A DNA stretch of 64,000 nt from a virus. Shown here piece by piece: positions 1 through 7,454 of this stretch (within the stretch, counting starts at the first letter, position 1; the number at the start of each line of letters is the position of its first letter). The position numbers were made by a program, and so were the translations under genes. Below the pieces are notes generated by a model. It made no database searches. It saw nothing but the letters and a program-made list of their open reading frames with translations, and had not been told where the DNA came from. Location: positions 1 to 64,000 of IMG/VR virus record IMGVR_UViG_3300012582_000194. One strand, 5' to 3'.

Positions 1-462
1 CTACTTATTATTTTTAAACCACATTGTACCACCTTCATGCTCAGATATTTTTTTAATATCCATTTTAATAAATTCTCTAATTCTAGCAGACATGTTTAAT
101 GTAAATTCTTCACATATATTTTTGTAATCTTCTAAAACATCCACTTCAATTTTAATATTGAAATTTTTAGATTTTTTATTATCAAACTCTATATCAGTTT
201 CTTTTTTATATTCATTACTTTTACTTTCTTTCTTATCATAAGTTTTATGATAGATAGAATCATCGAAATCCAATGTAGTATAGAAACCTACATGATAATT
301 TTGAATAGTTTCTAAAACTATTTCTCTAGAATATCCACCCGTTAAAGATTCTATGTATTCTATTATTTCATTTTGTAAATTCATATCGAGTGTAATAAAT
401 TTCTCTCGTTCTTTATCGTTTAGGAAAAGATCTATGCAACTAATTCTTTTATTTTCTTTCAT
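1..462 (-). CDS. Ribbon-helix-helix DNA-binding protein (putative)
   Basis: Complete 153-aa reading frame ending in TAG at the window edge. The C-terminal third resembles a ribbon-helix-helix (CopG/MetJ-type) fold: a short strand NIKIEVD (about residues 102-108), a helix, then a second helix beginning NMSARIREF (about 123-138). The N-terminal 100 residues are charged and not recognised. Such proteins usually bind operators as dimers, so a phage transcription regulator is a reasonable inference. The upstream leader is AT-rich with an ATATATA run 18-20 bases before ATG, like other phage genes here. The DNA-binding call rests on the C-terminal pattern only. Confidence 0.55.
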   Translation of the reverse strand: MKENKRISCIDLFLNDKEREKFITLDMNLQNEIIEYIESLTGGYSREIVLETIQNYHVGFYTTLDFDDSIYHKTYDKKESKSNEYKKETDIEFDNKKSKNFNIKIEVDVLEDYKNICEEFTLNMSARIREFIKMDIKKISEHEGGTMWFKNNK

Positions 463-596
463 ATATTTATTACTTTTAAATATATATGATTAATTGTATG
501 CTCTCTTATTACTTTTAATTCATTTATTATATTATTTCTTTATATTATAAAACTTTTTTGATTTTTATGATATATTTAAAAAAAGAATTATTTTTC

Positions 597-1118
597 ATGA
601 TAGAAGTCATAGAATACAAAGGAGAACAATATCCACTATTTCAAACAACTGGTTTTGCTTCACGTTTTGCATTCCCTTATGCGCAAGAGTTGTGTATTGG
701 TAATGGCTTAGATGTTGGTTGTATGAAAAAAGAATGGGCATTTCCTGGTAGCATACCTATTGATATATCACTAAATGAATATGATGAAAATGGTAAAATA
801 ATAGAAGCTTATAATTTACCAAATGGGCAATTTGATTATATTTTTAGTTCTAATATGTTAGAACATGTTCGTGATTGGGTGGAATGTCTAGATTATTGGT
901 TTACAAAAATAAAAGATGGTGGTGTTTTATATTTATATTTACCACACTATGATCAAAAATACTGGAGAAGTTGGAACAATAGAAAACATATTCATAACTT
1001 ATCGTCTAAACTTTTGAGAAATTATCTTGAAGATAGGGGATGGGATAAAATTTTTATTAGTGGGAAAGATTTAAATTATTGTTTTCACGTGGTAGCACAA
1101 AAACCTATTAAAGAATGA
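597..1118 (+). CDS. SAM-dependent methyltransferase (class I-like)
   Basis: An upstream in-frame ATG at 558 exists, but the start at 597 (MIEVIEYKG) fits better because the first 13 codons are low-complexity. Motif I is GLDVGC (about residues 37-42), the acidic strand-2 end is PIDIS (about 54-58), and FDYIFSSNMLEHV (about 79-91) is the typical Methyltransf_11 post-IV block. The target is unknown; small phage enzymes of this type may act on sugars, lipids or nucleic acids. The stop overlaps the next ATG (ATGA), so the two genes are translationally coupled. Confidence 0.7.
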   Translation: MIEVIEYKGEQYPLFQTTGFASRFAFPYAQELCIGNGLDVGCMKKEWAFPGSIPIDISLNEYDENGKIIEAYNLPNGQFDYIFSSNMLEHVRDWVECLDYWFTKIKDGGVLYLYLPHYDQKYWRSWNNRKHIHNLSSKLLRNYLEDRGWDKIFISGKDLNYCFHVVAQKPIKE

Positions 1119-1831
1119 TTAAACAAATATGGAGAACTATAATAACAGCAAAAACATATTTGGTGATATTTTTTATAATATCATCTATATTATCATTGCT
1201 TATAAGTTTTTCCGAAATTCCTAATTTTAATTACAATACACCATTGGGTATGATAGTATTTAGATTGTGTATGTCATATATTTCATCATTTATCTTTTAT
1301 TTCATTGTAGTACATATACCTAAACAAAAAGATAGAGATTATATTTATCAATATATTAAAAATGATGTTTGTAATGTAGTTGATTATGGTAAAAATTTAT
1401 CTAAACATTTAAAAGAAGAAAGTAAAATTTCTTTTGAAAAATATCCAGATAAGAATAATATTTTAAATATATGTAAATCTGTTAAAAGTGATTCTACTAT
1501 AAAAAATGAAAAATTATTAGCATTAATGTTACAATATAAATTAAGGACTTTTGCTGATATTGATGACATTTATTCTAAGATACCTTTTATTGATGGTGAG
1601 TTAATATACTTGATTGATAATATAAAAGATTGTTTATATTTTGATAGAATTGATAGTTACAATAAAGAAATTCATGGTGATGATTTAGCATACTTTCATA
1701 TACCTATGATAATGTATTTTGAAAGTATTAAAGAATTAGATGATTATGTAGATGATAAATTTAAATATTACAAAAGAAGAAAGCCTCTTCCTAAAGAACT
1801 AAAAAAATTAATTAAAAAAGGAAATTACTAA
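1115..1831 (+). CDS. Unknown membrane protein with two N-terminal TM helices
   Basis: 238 aa. Two hydrophobic segments, about residues 14-30 and 44-66, are followed by a hydrophilic, Lys/Asp-rich domain of about 170 residues that should be cytoplasmic. No enzyme motif was seen. The start overlaps the methyltransferase stop, and the stop shares one base with the start of the exonuclease gene, so the three genes form a tight operon. Function is not recognised. Confidence 0.6.
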   Translation: MIKQIWRTIITAKTYLVIFFIISSILSLLISFSEIPNFNYNTPLGMIVFRLCMSYISSFIFYFIVVHIPKQKDRDYIYQYIKNDVCNVVDYGKNLSKHLKEESKISFEKYPDKNNILNICKSVKSDSTIKNEKLLALMLQYKLRTFADIDDIYSKIPFIDGELIYLIDNIKDCLYFDRIDSYNKEIHGDDLAYFHIPMIMYFESIKELDDYVDDKFKYYKRRKPLPKELKKLIKKGNY

Positions 1832-2658
1832 TGAAAAACTTTGACTTAAAAAACTTTGACATCGAATTATTACCAAATCTTAAAAAGATGGTATTCGAAA
1901 GACCTTTAATTGCATTTGATACTGAGACAACGGGTATTAATGTTAATGATGCTGAAATTATAGAAATAAAAGCTATAAAAATATTTCCTGATGGTAGTGT
2001 CGATGAATATTATTCATTATTCAATCCAAAAAATGATATACCATTGGAGGCTAGCAATGTACATGGTTATACAAAAGACAAACTTATTGGTCAACCTGTA
2101 ATAAAAGATAAAATTGACGAGTTATATAATTTTTTTATAGATTGTGATTTATTTGCATTCAATGGGTATAAATTTGATGTACAATTATTAGTGGAAGAAT
2201 TTCTCAGATGTGGTAAACCATACAACCCAATGAAATATAATATTATTGATCCGTATAATATAATGTATAAGAAAGAGCCTCGAAATTTAAGTGGAGTCTA
2301 TAAAAAATTATTTGGAGAAGAATTAGAAGATGCTCATACAGCAACTTCTGATATTTTAGCAGCTCTTAGAATATTTGATAAACAAATAGTTATCTATGAT
2401 TTACCCATATCAATTAAAGAAGTATCAGAATTTGTTAAACATGATATGAATGGTTTCTTAATTTTAGATTTTGATAGCATATTTAAATATGATAGTAATA
2501 CAAAAGAAATATATTTTAATAAAGGTAAACATATAAATAAAAATGTTAAAGAACATAAAGATTATGTTGAATGGGTAATGAATAAATCATTTTATGGAAA
2601 ACAGACGAAATTTATTGCCAGTAAAATAAAAAATAAAATTGAATTAGAAAAAGTATAA
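1831..2658 (+). CDS. DEDDh 3'-5' exonuclease (DnaQ/epsilon-like)
   Basis: 275 aa. The exonuclease core has FDTETTG (catalytic D30 and E32), a second-motif aspartate in FNGYKFD (D116) and the third motif DAHTATSD (H169 and D174), a complete DEDDh set for two-metal 3'-5' hydrolysis as in DNA polymerase III epsilon and RNase T. The last 80 residues are unassigned. Likely roles are proofreading or nucleic-acid turnover. It is the last gene of a three-gene coupled operon and is followed by the tRNA-like cluster on the other strand. Confidence 0.85.
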   Translation: MKNFDLKNFDIELLPNLKKMVFERPLIAFDTETTGINVNDAEIIEIKAIKIFPDGSVDEYYSLFNPKNDIPLEASNVHGYTKDKLIGQPVIKDKIDELYNFFIDCDLFAFNGYKFDVQLLVEEFLRCGKPYNPMKYNIIDPYNIMYKKEPRNLSGVYKKLFGEELEDAHTATSDILAALRIFDKQIVIYDLPISIKEVSEFVKHDMNGFLILDFDSIFKYDSNTKEIYFNKGKHINKNVKEHKDYVEWVMNKSFYGKQTKFIASKIKNKIELEKV

Positions 2659-2720
2659 TATAAAGAAATCCCTATACAATCTAATCGTATAGGGATTCTT
2701 ATTCAAACACAAAAATGTGG

Positions 2721-2794
2721 TAGCCCATGCAGGATTCGAACCTACGTTTACAATCTGAATAGAAAGTCGTCCTAAGCCACTAGACGAATGGGCC
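2721..2794 (-). tRNA. tRNA(Glu)-like gene, atypical anticodon arm
   Basis: Read on the minus strand, a 7-bp acceptor pairs GGCCCAT with ATGGGCT (first pair G-U), the D arm is GTCT/GGAC, the T arm is GTAGG-TTCGAAT-CCTGC, and discriminator A is followed by an encoded CCA (2718-2720). D arm and acceptor resemble Bacteroidetes tRNA-Glu. The anticodon arm is abnormal: ACTTT/ATTGT with two U-U mismatches around an 8-base loop CTATTCAG, in which the Glu anticodon TTC is displaced one base from U33. The identity is therefore uncertain, and it could be a degenerate gene. Tandem host-type promoters lie upstream. Confidence 0.6.
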
Positions 2795-2865
2795 AAATGG
2801 AAGGTCAGGGAGTCGGATGCGTACATCCTTAGACATGAAATATAATATATAAACTCCCCTCCTTG

Positions 2866-2940
2866 TAGCGTGTGCGGGATTCGAACCACACGTTTTTTAC
2901 CTGAATAGATAATCGTCCTGAGCCTCTAGACGAACACGCC
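2866..2940 (-). tRNA. Second tRNA(Glu)-like gene, atypical anticodon arm
   Basis: The minus-strand acceptor pairs GGCGTGT with ACACGCT, the D arm GTCT/GGAC is as in its neighbour, and the T loop is TTCGAAT. The T stem pairs only if one base bulges. The anticodon arm again carries CTATTCAG, closed by TTAT/GTAA (one U-G), giving an 8-base loop or a 6-base loop plus a C-G pair. No CCA is encoded. Two copies sharing the same odd loop argue against random decay. It lies about 70 bases upstream of the first copy on the same probable transcript. Confidence 0.5.
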
Positions 2941-3020
2941 ATTTAATTTATTTGAAGTTTTCAGATTCAGGGGGTTCAGCTACTTAGTTTCACTTCCTTA
3001 CCTAACTTTAAACTTCCTTA

Positions 3021-3051
3021 CAAAGTTAATACTTTTTTTTCAATTTATCAA
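3021..3051 (-). promoter_or_regulatory. Host-type promoter, proximal, for tRNA-like genes
   Basis: On the minus strand: TTG (3051-3049), a 20-base spacer, then TAACTTTG (3028-3021). This fits the Bacteroidetes housekeeping promoter (TTTG-N19/20-TAnnTTTG). It sits about 80 bases before the first tRNA-like gene. The rest of 2941-3188 is AT-rich, with no credible reading frame. Confidence 0.6.
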
Positions 3052-3112
3052 GTTTTTTTGAAGATTTATTTTCAACTTTTTATTCTTTTATATTTCCGTC
3101 TGAAATACAATA

Positions 3113-3142
3113 CAAAGTTAAGAAATTTACTTGAAATAACAA
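3113..3142 (-). promoter_or_regulatory. Host-type promoter, distal, for tRNA-like genes
   Basis: On the minus strand: TTG (3142-3140), a 19-base spacer and TAACTTTG (3120-3113), the same -7 box as the proximal promoter. Tandem promoters suggest strong, host-polymerase-driven expression of the tRNA-like genes. Confidence 0.55.
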
Positions 3143-3188
3143 AACATTTCATAAAAAAAAACTACAAATAAAAACACATTCTATAACT

Positions 3189-3923
3189 ATGTCTATTTTA
3201 ATAGTAGTCCCTGTTTTTAACAGAAAGAAAATCACCGAGTTAAGTTTATATCAAACTAATAGATATAAAGGTGATGGAAATAAACTTGTAGTATATAATG
3301 ATCACTCTACTGAATATGATAATGAATTTCTATCGGAATATTGCGATGAAGTAATAACAATGCCTAAAAAAATGGGTGTTCAACATTTAAGATGGCATCA
3401 TTTAAGAAGCTTTTTAAATCAAGATGAATACCAATACTTATATTTAACTGATAGTGATGTTATACATGACCCTCAATACATAACAAAACTAAAAGAGTAC
3501 TATGGTAAATATATGTTAAATGATGGTAAGAAAATGCCTGTATGTTTATATAATACTATATATCATATGAATCAAGGGAACACATTAAGTGAGAATGGCA
3601 TTATCCTATTAAGAAAAACTGCGCCTGGTGTGTCGATGTTCTTTAATAAAGAAATGGTTAAGCAAATTGTTAATAGTTTAGACAATTTAGGTAAAGATCC
3701 AGATTATGGTTGGGATTATTTTCCAAATCAATTTTTAAAAATTCCTTATATAACAAGCAATACATCATATTTAGAACACTTCGGGGCAAATGGCTTACAT
3801 TCATATGAAGGAAGAGCTGGTATGGATAAAGATAGAGCAATTAATCCAACGGAGTATTTACAAGCAATAAGAGAGACAGTCATAAATTATATATTATTTA
3901 ATGGTGAAAAGCCTATTTTATGA
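3189..3923 (+). CDS. Glycosyltransferase family 2-like protein
   Basis: 244 aa. The N-terminus ILIVVPVFNR and the YNDHS segment (about 36-40) match the nucleotide-sugar-binding strand pattern of GT-A enzymes, and LTDSDV (D88, D90) is the DxD-like metal site. The C-terminal half has the acceptor-side residues GWDYFP and a conserved-looking EHFGANGLHS stretch. Such phage enzymes may glycosylate modified bases, virion proteins or host surface sugars; the acceptor cannot be told. The stop overlaps the next ATG. Confidence 0.75.
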   Translation: MSILIVVPVFNRKKITELSLYQTNRYKGDGNKLVVYNDHSTEYDNEFLSEYCDEVITMPKKMGVQHLRWHHLRSFLNQDEYQYLYLTDSDVIHDPQYITKLKEYYGKYMLNDGKKMPVCLYNTIYHMNQGNTLSENGIILLRKTAPGVSMFFNKEMVKQIVNSLDNLGKDPDYGWDYFPNQFLKIPYITSNTSYLEHFGANGLHSYEGRAGMDKDRAINPTEYLQAIRETVINYILFNGEKPIL

Positions 3924-4210
3924 ACAATAATGAATTAATATGTTATGCTAAATTTTTTATTCTACAATTAGAATATAAGAAAAGTATGTCAAATAATGAA
4001 ACAAAAGTTAAGATTGACACTATAATAGGGGATATGAATAATGATGTTATTCCTGATATATCTAGAATAAAATCAAAGAGATACATTATTGAATATGGTG
4101 AAATTATACAAGATTTTGCTACAGAATATGGAATAAATATTCCATCATTTGTAAACATGGAATGGAAACCAATCTATAGAAACATGATTATAAATGATAT
4201 ACTAAATTAA
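3920..4210 (+). CDS. Hypothetical protein, 96 aa
   Basis: A short helical, soluble protein coupled to the glycosyltransferase gene by a 4-base ATGA overlap. No motif is recognised. The coupling and base use support a real gene. Confidence 0.5.
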   Translation: MNNNELICYAKFFILQLEYKKSMSNNETKVKIDTIIGDMNNDVIPDISRIKSKRYIIEYGEIIQDFATEYGINIPSFVNMEWKPIYRNMIINDILN

Positions 4211-4233
4211 AAGTGTATAAAAAATGAATTTTT

Positions 4234-4677
4234 ATGATTAAAACATATAGATTAAAAAAAGAATATCCAGGACATAATATAGGAGATATGTTATATAAAC
4301 CATCGGATGATTCGACATATTATGATTGGGATGTAGAACCATTTACAAAAGTTCCAATTGAAATTGTAGAAAATCACTCAGAATTCTTTGAAGAAGTAAT
4401 TAATAATTGGAAAATGGGAGATAAGATTTATTTTCTATCTGTGTCTGGTGAGATAATAGATGAAAATTTTGATTCAACTAGGCATATACCGTTAATTTAT
4501 TGGGGAAATGCTTTCAGAGATGAAAATGAAGCCAAATGGTATCAAATACAATTTGCTAAATTAATAGATGGGGAGGATAGTATAGTGATAAATAAAAAAG
4601 ATATTCTTCCAATTTTTTTAGCTTTACAAGATAACGATATAGAAAAAGCTAAATCATTAATTAAAAATTATTTATAA
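4234..4677 (+). CDS. Hypothetical protein, 147 aa
   Basis: It begins with a Y-R-L-K-K-E-Y-P-G-x-x-I-G-D pattern and a following VPIEIVENHSEFFEEV. From memory, this 'EYPG...G...V-E-N...F-F/W-E' module recurs in large phages of Bacteroidetes with no assigned role. The C-terminal 60 residues are helical. It is in a run of small co-directional genes leading to nusG. Confidence 0.5.
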   Translation: MIKTYRLKKEYPGHNIGDMLYKPSDDSTYYDWDVEPFTKVPIEIVENHSEFFEEVINNWKMGDKIYFLSVSGEIIDENFDSTRHIPLIYWGNAFRDENEAKWYQIQFAKLIDGEDSIVINKKDILPIFLALQDNDIEKAKSLIKNYL

Positions 4678-4678
4678 A

Positions 4679-4864
4679 ATGGGAACAAAAACAGAATTTA
4701 CGAAATTAGAAGCTATTGAATATTTGTGTGATAATGGATCCAACTCAAACGAATGGTCGGAGGCTGGTATGTATCATATGATAAGTGAAATAGTAAAGAG
4801 TGAAACCGAAGTTTTCACTAAAGATTATCTTGACAGTAGAATTAAAATTGCTGACGAGTTTTAA
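4679..4864 (+). CDS. Small hypothetical protein, 61 aa
   Basis: A 61-aa acidic protein starting one base after the preceding stop and 16 bases before nusG. No domain is recognised. Tight spacing in the same direction supports a real gene in this operon. Confidence 0.45.
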   Translation: MGTKTEFTKLEAIEYLCDNGSNSNEWSEAGMYHMISEIVKSETEVFTKDYLDSRIKIADEF

Positions 4865-4880
4865 AAAATAATAATACTAA

Positions 4881-5441
4881 ATGGAAAAGGTTAAAACAAC
4901 AAAGTGGTATGCATTAAAAGTTACTGCAAACCAAGAAAGAAAAGTAAAAGAATATTTAGATAAAGAAATTAAAATTTACAATCTGTCTGATTGGATAATA
5001 CAAGTAGTTGTGCCAACAGAAAAAATATTAACTCTTAATAAACAAACTGGTAAAAAGATAGTTAGAGAAAAACTTGTTATGCCAGGATATTTATTTGTTA
5101 ATGCTGATTTAAATAATGGTGAGATAGGACCAATTTTAGAAAATGTACCAGGTGTGTATGGTTTCTTATCAATGAAAGAAGGCAAATTATCTAAAATACC
5201 ACAGCCTATTAAAGATAGAGAAGTTGAAAGATTCTTAGATATTAAAGAAGATATTGATGTTGTATGGGATAAATTTCAAGTTGGTGAAAAAGTTAAAATT
5301 CTAGAAGGTCCTTTTAGTTCATTTCAAGGAGTTATTGAAAATATAGATTCTGCTAAAAATAAACTTAATATTATGGTAGCTATCTTCCAAAGACAAACAC
5401 CAGTTGAAGTATTATTTTCACAAGTAGAAAAAGTAATATAA
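4881..5441 (+). CDS. nusG: Phage-encoded NusG transcription elongation factor
   Basis: 186 aa, full NusG length. The NGN domain has WYALKVTANQERKVKEYL near the start (W9), the interface segment and LVMPGYLFV (about 66-73), with NVPGVYGFL after it. A KOW domain follows, with FQVGEKVKILEGPFSSFQG (about 132-150) and a closing VEVLFSQVEKVI. NusG binds the RNA polymerase clamp and NusE/Rho or a coupled ribosome. A phage copy could alter host polymerase pausing or termination during infection. It differs from RfaH-like paralogs in keeping a standard KOW. Assignment is confident; the role in infection is inference. Confidence 0.88.
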   Translation: MEKVKTTKWYALKVTANQERKVKEYLDKEIKIYNLSDWIIQVVVPTEKILTLNKQTGKKIVREKLVMPGYLFVNADLNNGEIGPILENVPGVYGFLSMKEGKLSKIPQPIKDREVERFLDIKEDIDVVWDKFQVGEKVKILEGPFSSFQGVIENIDSAKNKLNIMVAIFQRQTPVEVLFSQVEKVI

Positions 5442-5461
5442 TTTATTTTAATAATATTTTT

Positions 5462-5758
5462 ATGGAAGAAAAAGCAATGGTTAGTACGGAATTTAACGAT
5501 GATAAAATACCACTAAAAAATAAATACGCAACAATTCTTGAAGATTACAAAGCTGTGTTAGAAATGTATAATAAAATTCTTTCTACTAAAGAAGAATTAG
5601 AATGTATTCATACATCCGATGGTGCTAAAATTCATCCATTAAATAGAAAAGAAGATATTCTTATATTTAATCATAATGATAAAACGATATATTTTGAAAA
5701 TATGTCAGATAGAAACATTTTTAAGTTTAAATCATATTTTATTATGAAATTACAATAA
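5462..5758 (+). CDS. Hypothetical protein, 98 aa
   Basis: An acidic 98-aa protein starting 20 bases after nusG. The N-terminal 50 residues are helical; the end (INFKFKSYF-like aromatic strand) looks globular. No family is recognised. It is the last gene before a symmetric terminator. Confidence 0.5.
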   Translation: MEEKAMVSTEFNDDKIPLKNKYATILEDYKAVLEMYNKILSTKEELECIHTSDGAKIHPLNRKEDILIFNHNDKTIYFENMSDRNIFKFKSYFIMKLQ

Positions 5759-5799
5759 AATATAAAAAAAGCCTCTCAATTGAGGCTTTTTTTATATTT
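5758..5799. terminator. Bidirectional intrinsic terminator
   Basis: Perfect 18-bp arms (5758-5775 and 5782-5799) with GCCTC/GAGGC at the top of the stem, a 6-base loop TCAATT, and A- and T-tracts on both sides. It serves the convergent genes ending at 5758 and 5792. Confidence 0.85.
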
Positions 5800-6076
5800 C
5801 TATTTCTAAAAATCTTCTTAAAAAATATCTTCGTATAAATTTTAATTTTAATTTTTTAAGCATCCATTGCTTTTTATTTTTAGAAGTTAATTTCCAATTT
5901 GGGTATCTTATATCACCCTCGTATGTTTCACCATACCATTTAGTATCATTATTTTCACCACAATGATAACAACAATGACTACAAGAAATTTCTTTTATAT
6001 GCTCTAAATTCTTTTTATAGAGTTTATTAAAAACATATGAATTTATAGTTTCTTTTAATTCTTGGTATATTCTCAT
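5792..6076 (-). CDS. Small Cys-rich protein, 94 aa
   Basis: The centre carries CSHCCYHCGE (C32, C35, C36, C39), a cysteine knuckle that could hold one zinc half-site or an iron-sulphur site; only one such cluster is visible. The C-terminus is very basic (KKLKLKFIRRYFLRRF), which suggests nucleic-acid or membrane contact. Not a recognised family. It converges on the terminator at 5758-5799. Confidence 0.45.
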   Translation of the reverse strand: MRIYQELKETINSYVFNKLYKKNLEHIKEISCSHCCYHCGENNDTKWYGETYEGDIRYPNWKLTSKNKKQWMLKKLKLKFIRRYFLRRFLEIEI

Positions 6077-6155
6077 AATCTTTAAGTAATCTTAAAGATA
6101 CTATTTATAAATTATCATTATAAATTTTTAAGTATTAAATGTTTTATTTTTAATA

Positions 6156-6184
6156 AAAAATATTTACACATTTTTTAAAACAAA
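6156..6184 (+). promoter_or_regulatory. Conserved 29-base upstream element (copy 1)
   Basis: The segment AAAAATATTTACAC followed by TTTTTTAAAACAAA lies 41 bases before the GIY-YIG gene. A near-identical copy (28882-28909) lies 38 bases before the VOC gene. Similar position and high identity suggest a promoter or operator of an early or middle class; no function is proven. Confidence 0.35.
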
Positions 6185-6225
6185 AAATATCTAAAGAGAG
6201 AGATATTTATAGTATAGATACTTTT

Positions 6226-6558
6226 ATGAAAACTATTTATCTTATAAAATCGGAATCACCATCAGGTGATATATCATTCAAAATTGGTATTACTGGTAGA
6301 AATCCACAAAAAAGACTTTCCGAATTACAGATAGGTACTCCAGATAATTTACATATTATATGTACATTCGAATCTAAATATGGTAATCTTTTAGAATCTA
6401 CTTTACACAATCGATTTAACATGGGAAATATTCATGGTGAATGGTTTTCCTTAACTGATGATGAATTGAAAAATTTTCTGAATACCTGTTATAAAATAGA
6501 GAGTAATTTAAAAATAATGCATGAAGAAAATACATATTTTCAATCCAAAAAACGTTAA
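6226..6558 (+). CDS. GIY-YIG nuclease, T5orf172/MUG113 type
   Basis: 110 aa. The GIY-YIG-like core reads IYLIK (4-8) then FKIGITGRNPQKRLSEL (about 18-34), with the conserved R30, a glutamate in LESTLH (E57), and the closing GEWF (71-74). This matches the short T5orf172/MUG113 subgroup found in phages, which may cleave DNA. No extra DNA-binding domain is present, so a classical homing role is less likely. It stands alone, preceded by the conserved element at 6156-6184. Confidence 0.75.
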   Translation: MKTIYLIKSESPSGDISFKIGITGRNPQKRLSELQIGTPDNLHIICTFESKYGNLLESTLHNRFNMGNIHGEWFSLTDDELKNFLNTCYKIESNLKIMHEENTYFQSKKR

Positions 6559-6657
6559 TTTCGTCATTTTAAGACTATTTTTTAAAATAATTAAGCAAAA
6601 GTAAAACTTTAGACATTTTTATTAGTATATGTTGTAAAAATTTAGTATTTTTGTATC

Positions 6658-7164
6658 ATGAGTGGTATAGTTAGGTTATGTATTTTTGATTTTGATGGTA
6701 CATTAATATCGAGTCCAGAACCAACTGAAGAAAATAAAAAATTATGGGAAACCGTACACGAAAGGAAATGGCCACATAAAGGTAATGGTTGGTGGACAAA
6801 AGAAGAATCATTATGTTTAAAAACATTCGATATTAAAACAATAGAACATGTTAAATATGATGCTTTAGATAGAATAAATGATGTAAATGCATATACAGTT
6901 CTTTTAACTGGTAGGATGCCAAAATTTCAGAAAATGATAAAAGAAATTTTAAGAAAAAATGGCATACCATACTTTAATGCATATTATTTTAATGATTCTC
7001 ATAGAACATTAGATTTTAAATTAAAAGTAATAGAACAATTAAAAAATGAATTCCCATCTGTCATAGAATTTGAAATGTGGGAAGATAGAGTAGAGCATAT
7101 TCCATCATTCGTAGAATGGGGAGAAATAAATTATGGTAAAAACTTTAAAATAAATATCATATGA
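6658..7164 (+). CDS. HAD-superfamily hydrolase (HAD_SAK-like)
   Basis: 168 aa. Motif I is FDFDGTL (nucleophile D11, D13), motif II LLTGR (T84), a lysine-bearing TLDFKLKVIEQL (about 117-128), and WEDR (about 141-144) as motif IV. The spacing, a WW pair before motif II and a TGR resemble HAD domains of 'Swiss-army-knife' RNA-repair proteins (from memory). A phosphatase acting on nucleotides or RNA ends is a fair inference. A TATTTTTG box (6646-6653) just before ATG could be a host-type -7 box, but no -33 match is seen. The stop overlaps the next start. Confidence 0.75.
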   Translation: MSGIVRLCIFDFDGTLISSPEPTEENKKLWETVHERKWPHKGNGWWTKEESLCLKTFDIKTIEHVKYDALDRINDVNAYTVLLTGRMPKFQKMIKEILRKNGIPYFNAYYFNDSHRTLDFKLKVIEQLKNEFPSVIEFEMWEDRVEHIPSFVEWGEINYGKNFKINII

Positions 7165-7454
7165 AAATTTTCTCAGTATTTAAGAATTTCTTCGGAAACA
7201 TAAAAGAAGAATTTGATGAAATCGAAAATTTATTCATCAAAGAAGAAATAACTTGTATTAACAAGTTTAAAGAGATGGTTTCTTCTATAACGTTGATAGA
7301 GTCCTTTGAAGTTATTGATGATGTTTTAAATCTTACAATTATAACAGAAGATGAAGATGATGAAGAAGAAGTAATTCAATTCAGTGCAAGTCTTAAAGAA
7401 GTTGAGCTTAAAGATTATTATAATAAAATAGTTAAAGAAATAATAAACGCATGA
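7161..7454 (+). CDS. Acidic hypothetical protein, 97 aa
   Basis: A short acidic protein with an EDEDDEEEV run near residue 70 and amphipathic helices elsewhere. It overlaps both neighbours by 4 bases (ATGA), between the HAD and rhomboid genes. No known domain; it could partner the rhomboid protein but nothing shows this. Confidence 0.5.
   Translation: MKIFSVFKNFFGNIKEEFDEIENLFIKEEITCINKFKEMVSSITLIESFEVIDDVLNLTIITEDEDDEEEVIQFSASLKEVELKDYYNKIVKEIINA

Noticed and set aside
2644-2889. 81-aa minus-strand frame across the tRNA-like genes
   Set aside because: It is an open frame through tRNA-like sequence (SSSGLGRLSIQ...GSNPAWAT), a common artefact of tRNA genes.
2721-2940. Amber-suppressor reading (CTA) of the odd anticodon loops
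   Set aside because: CTA occurs in the loop, but placing it at 34-36 gives no paired stem, and the genome shows no read-through stops.
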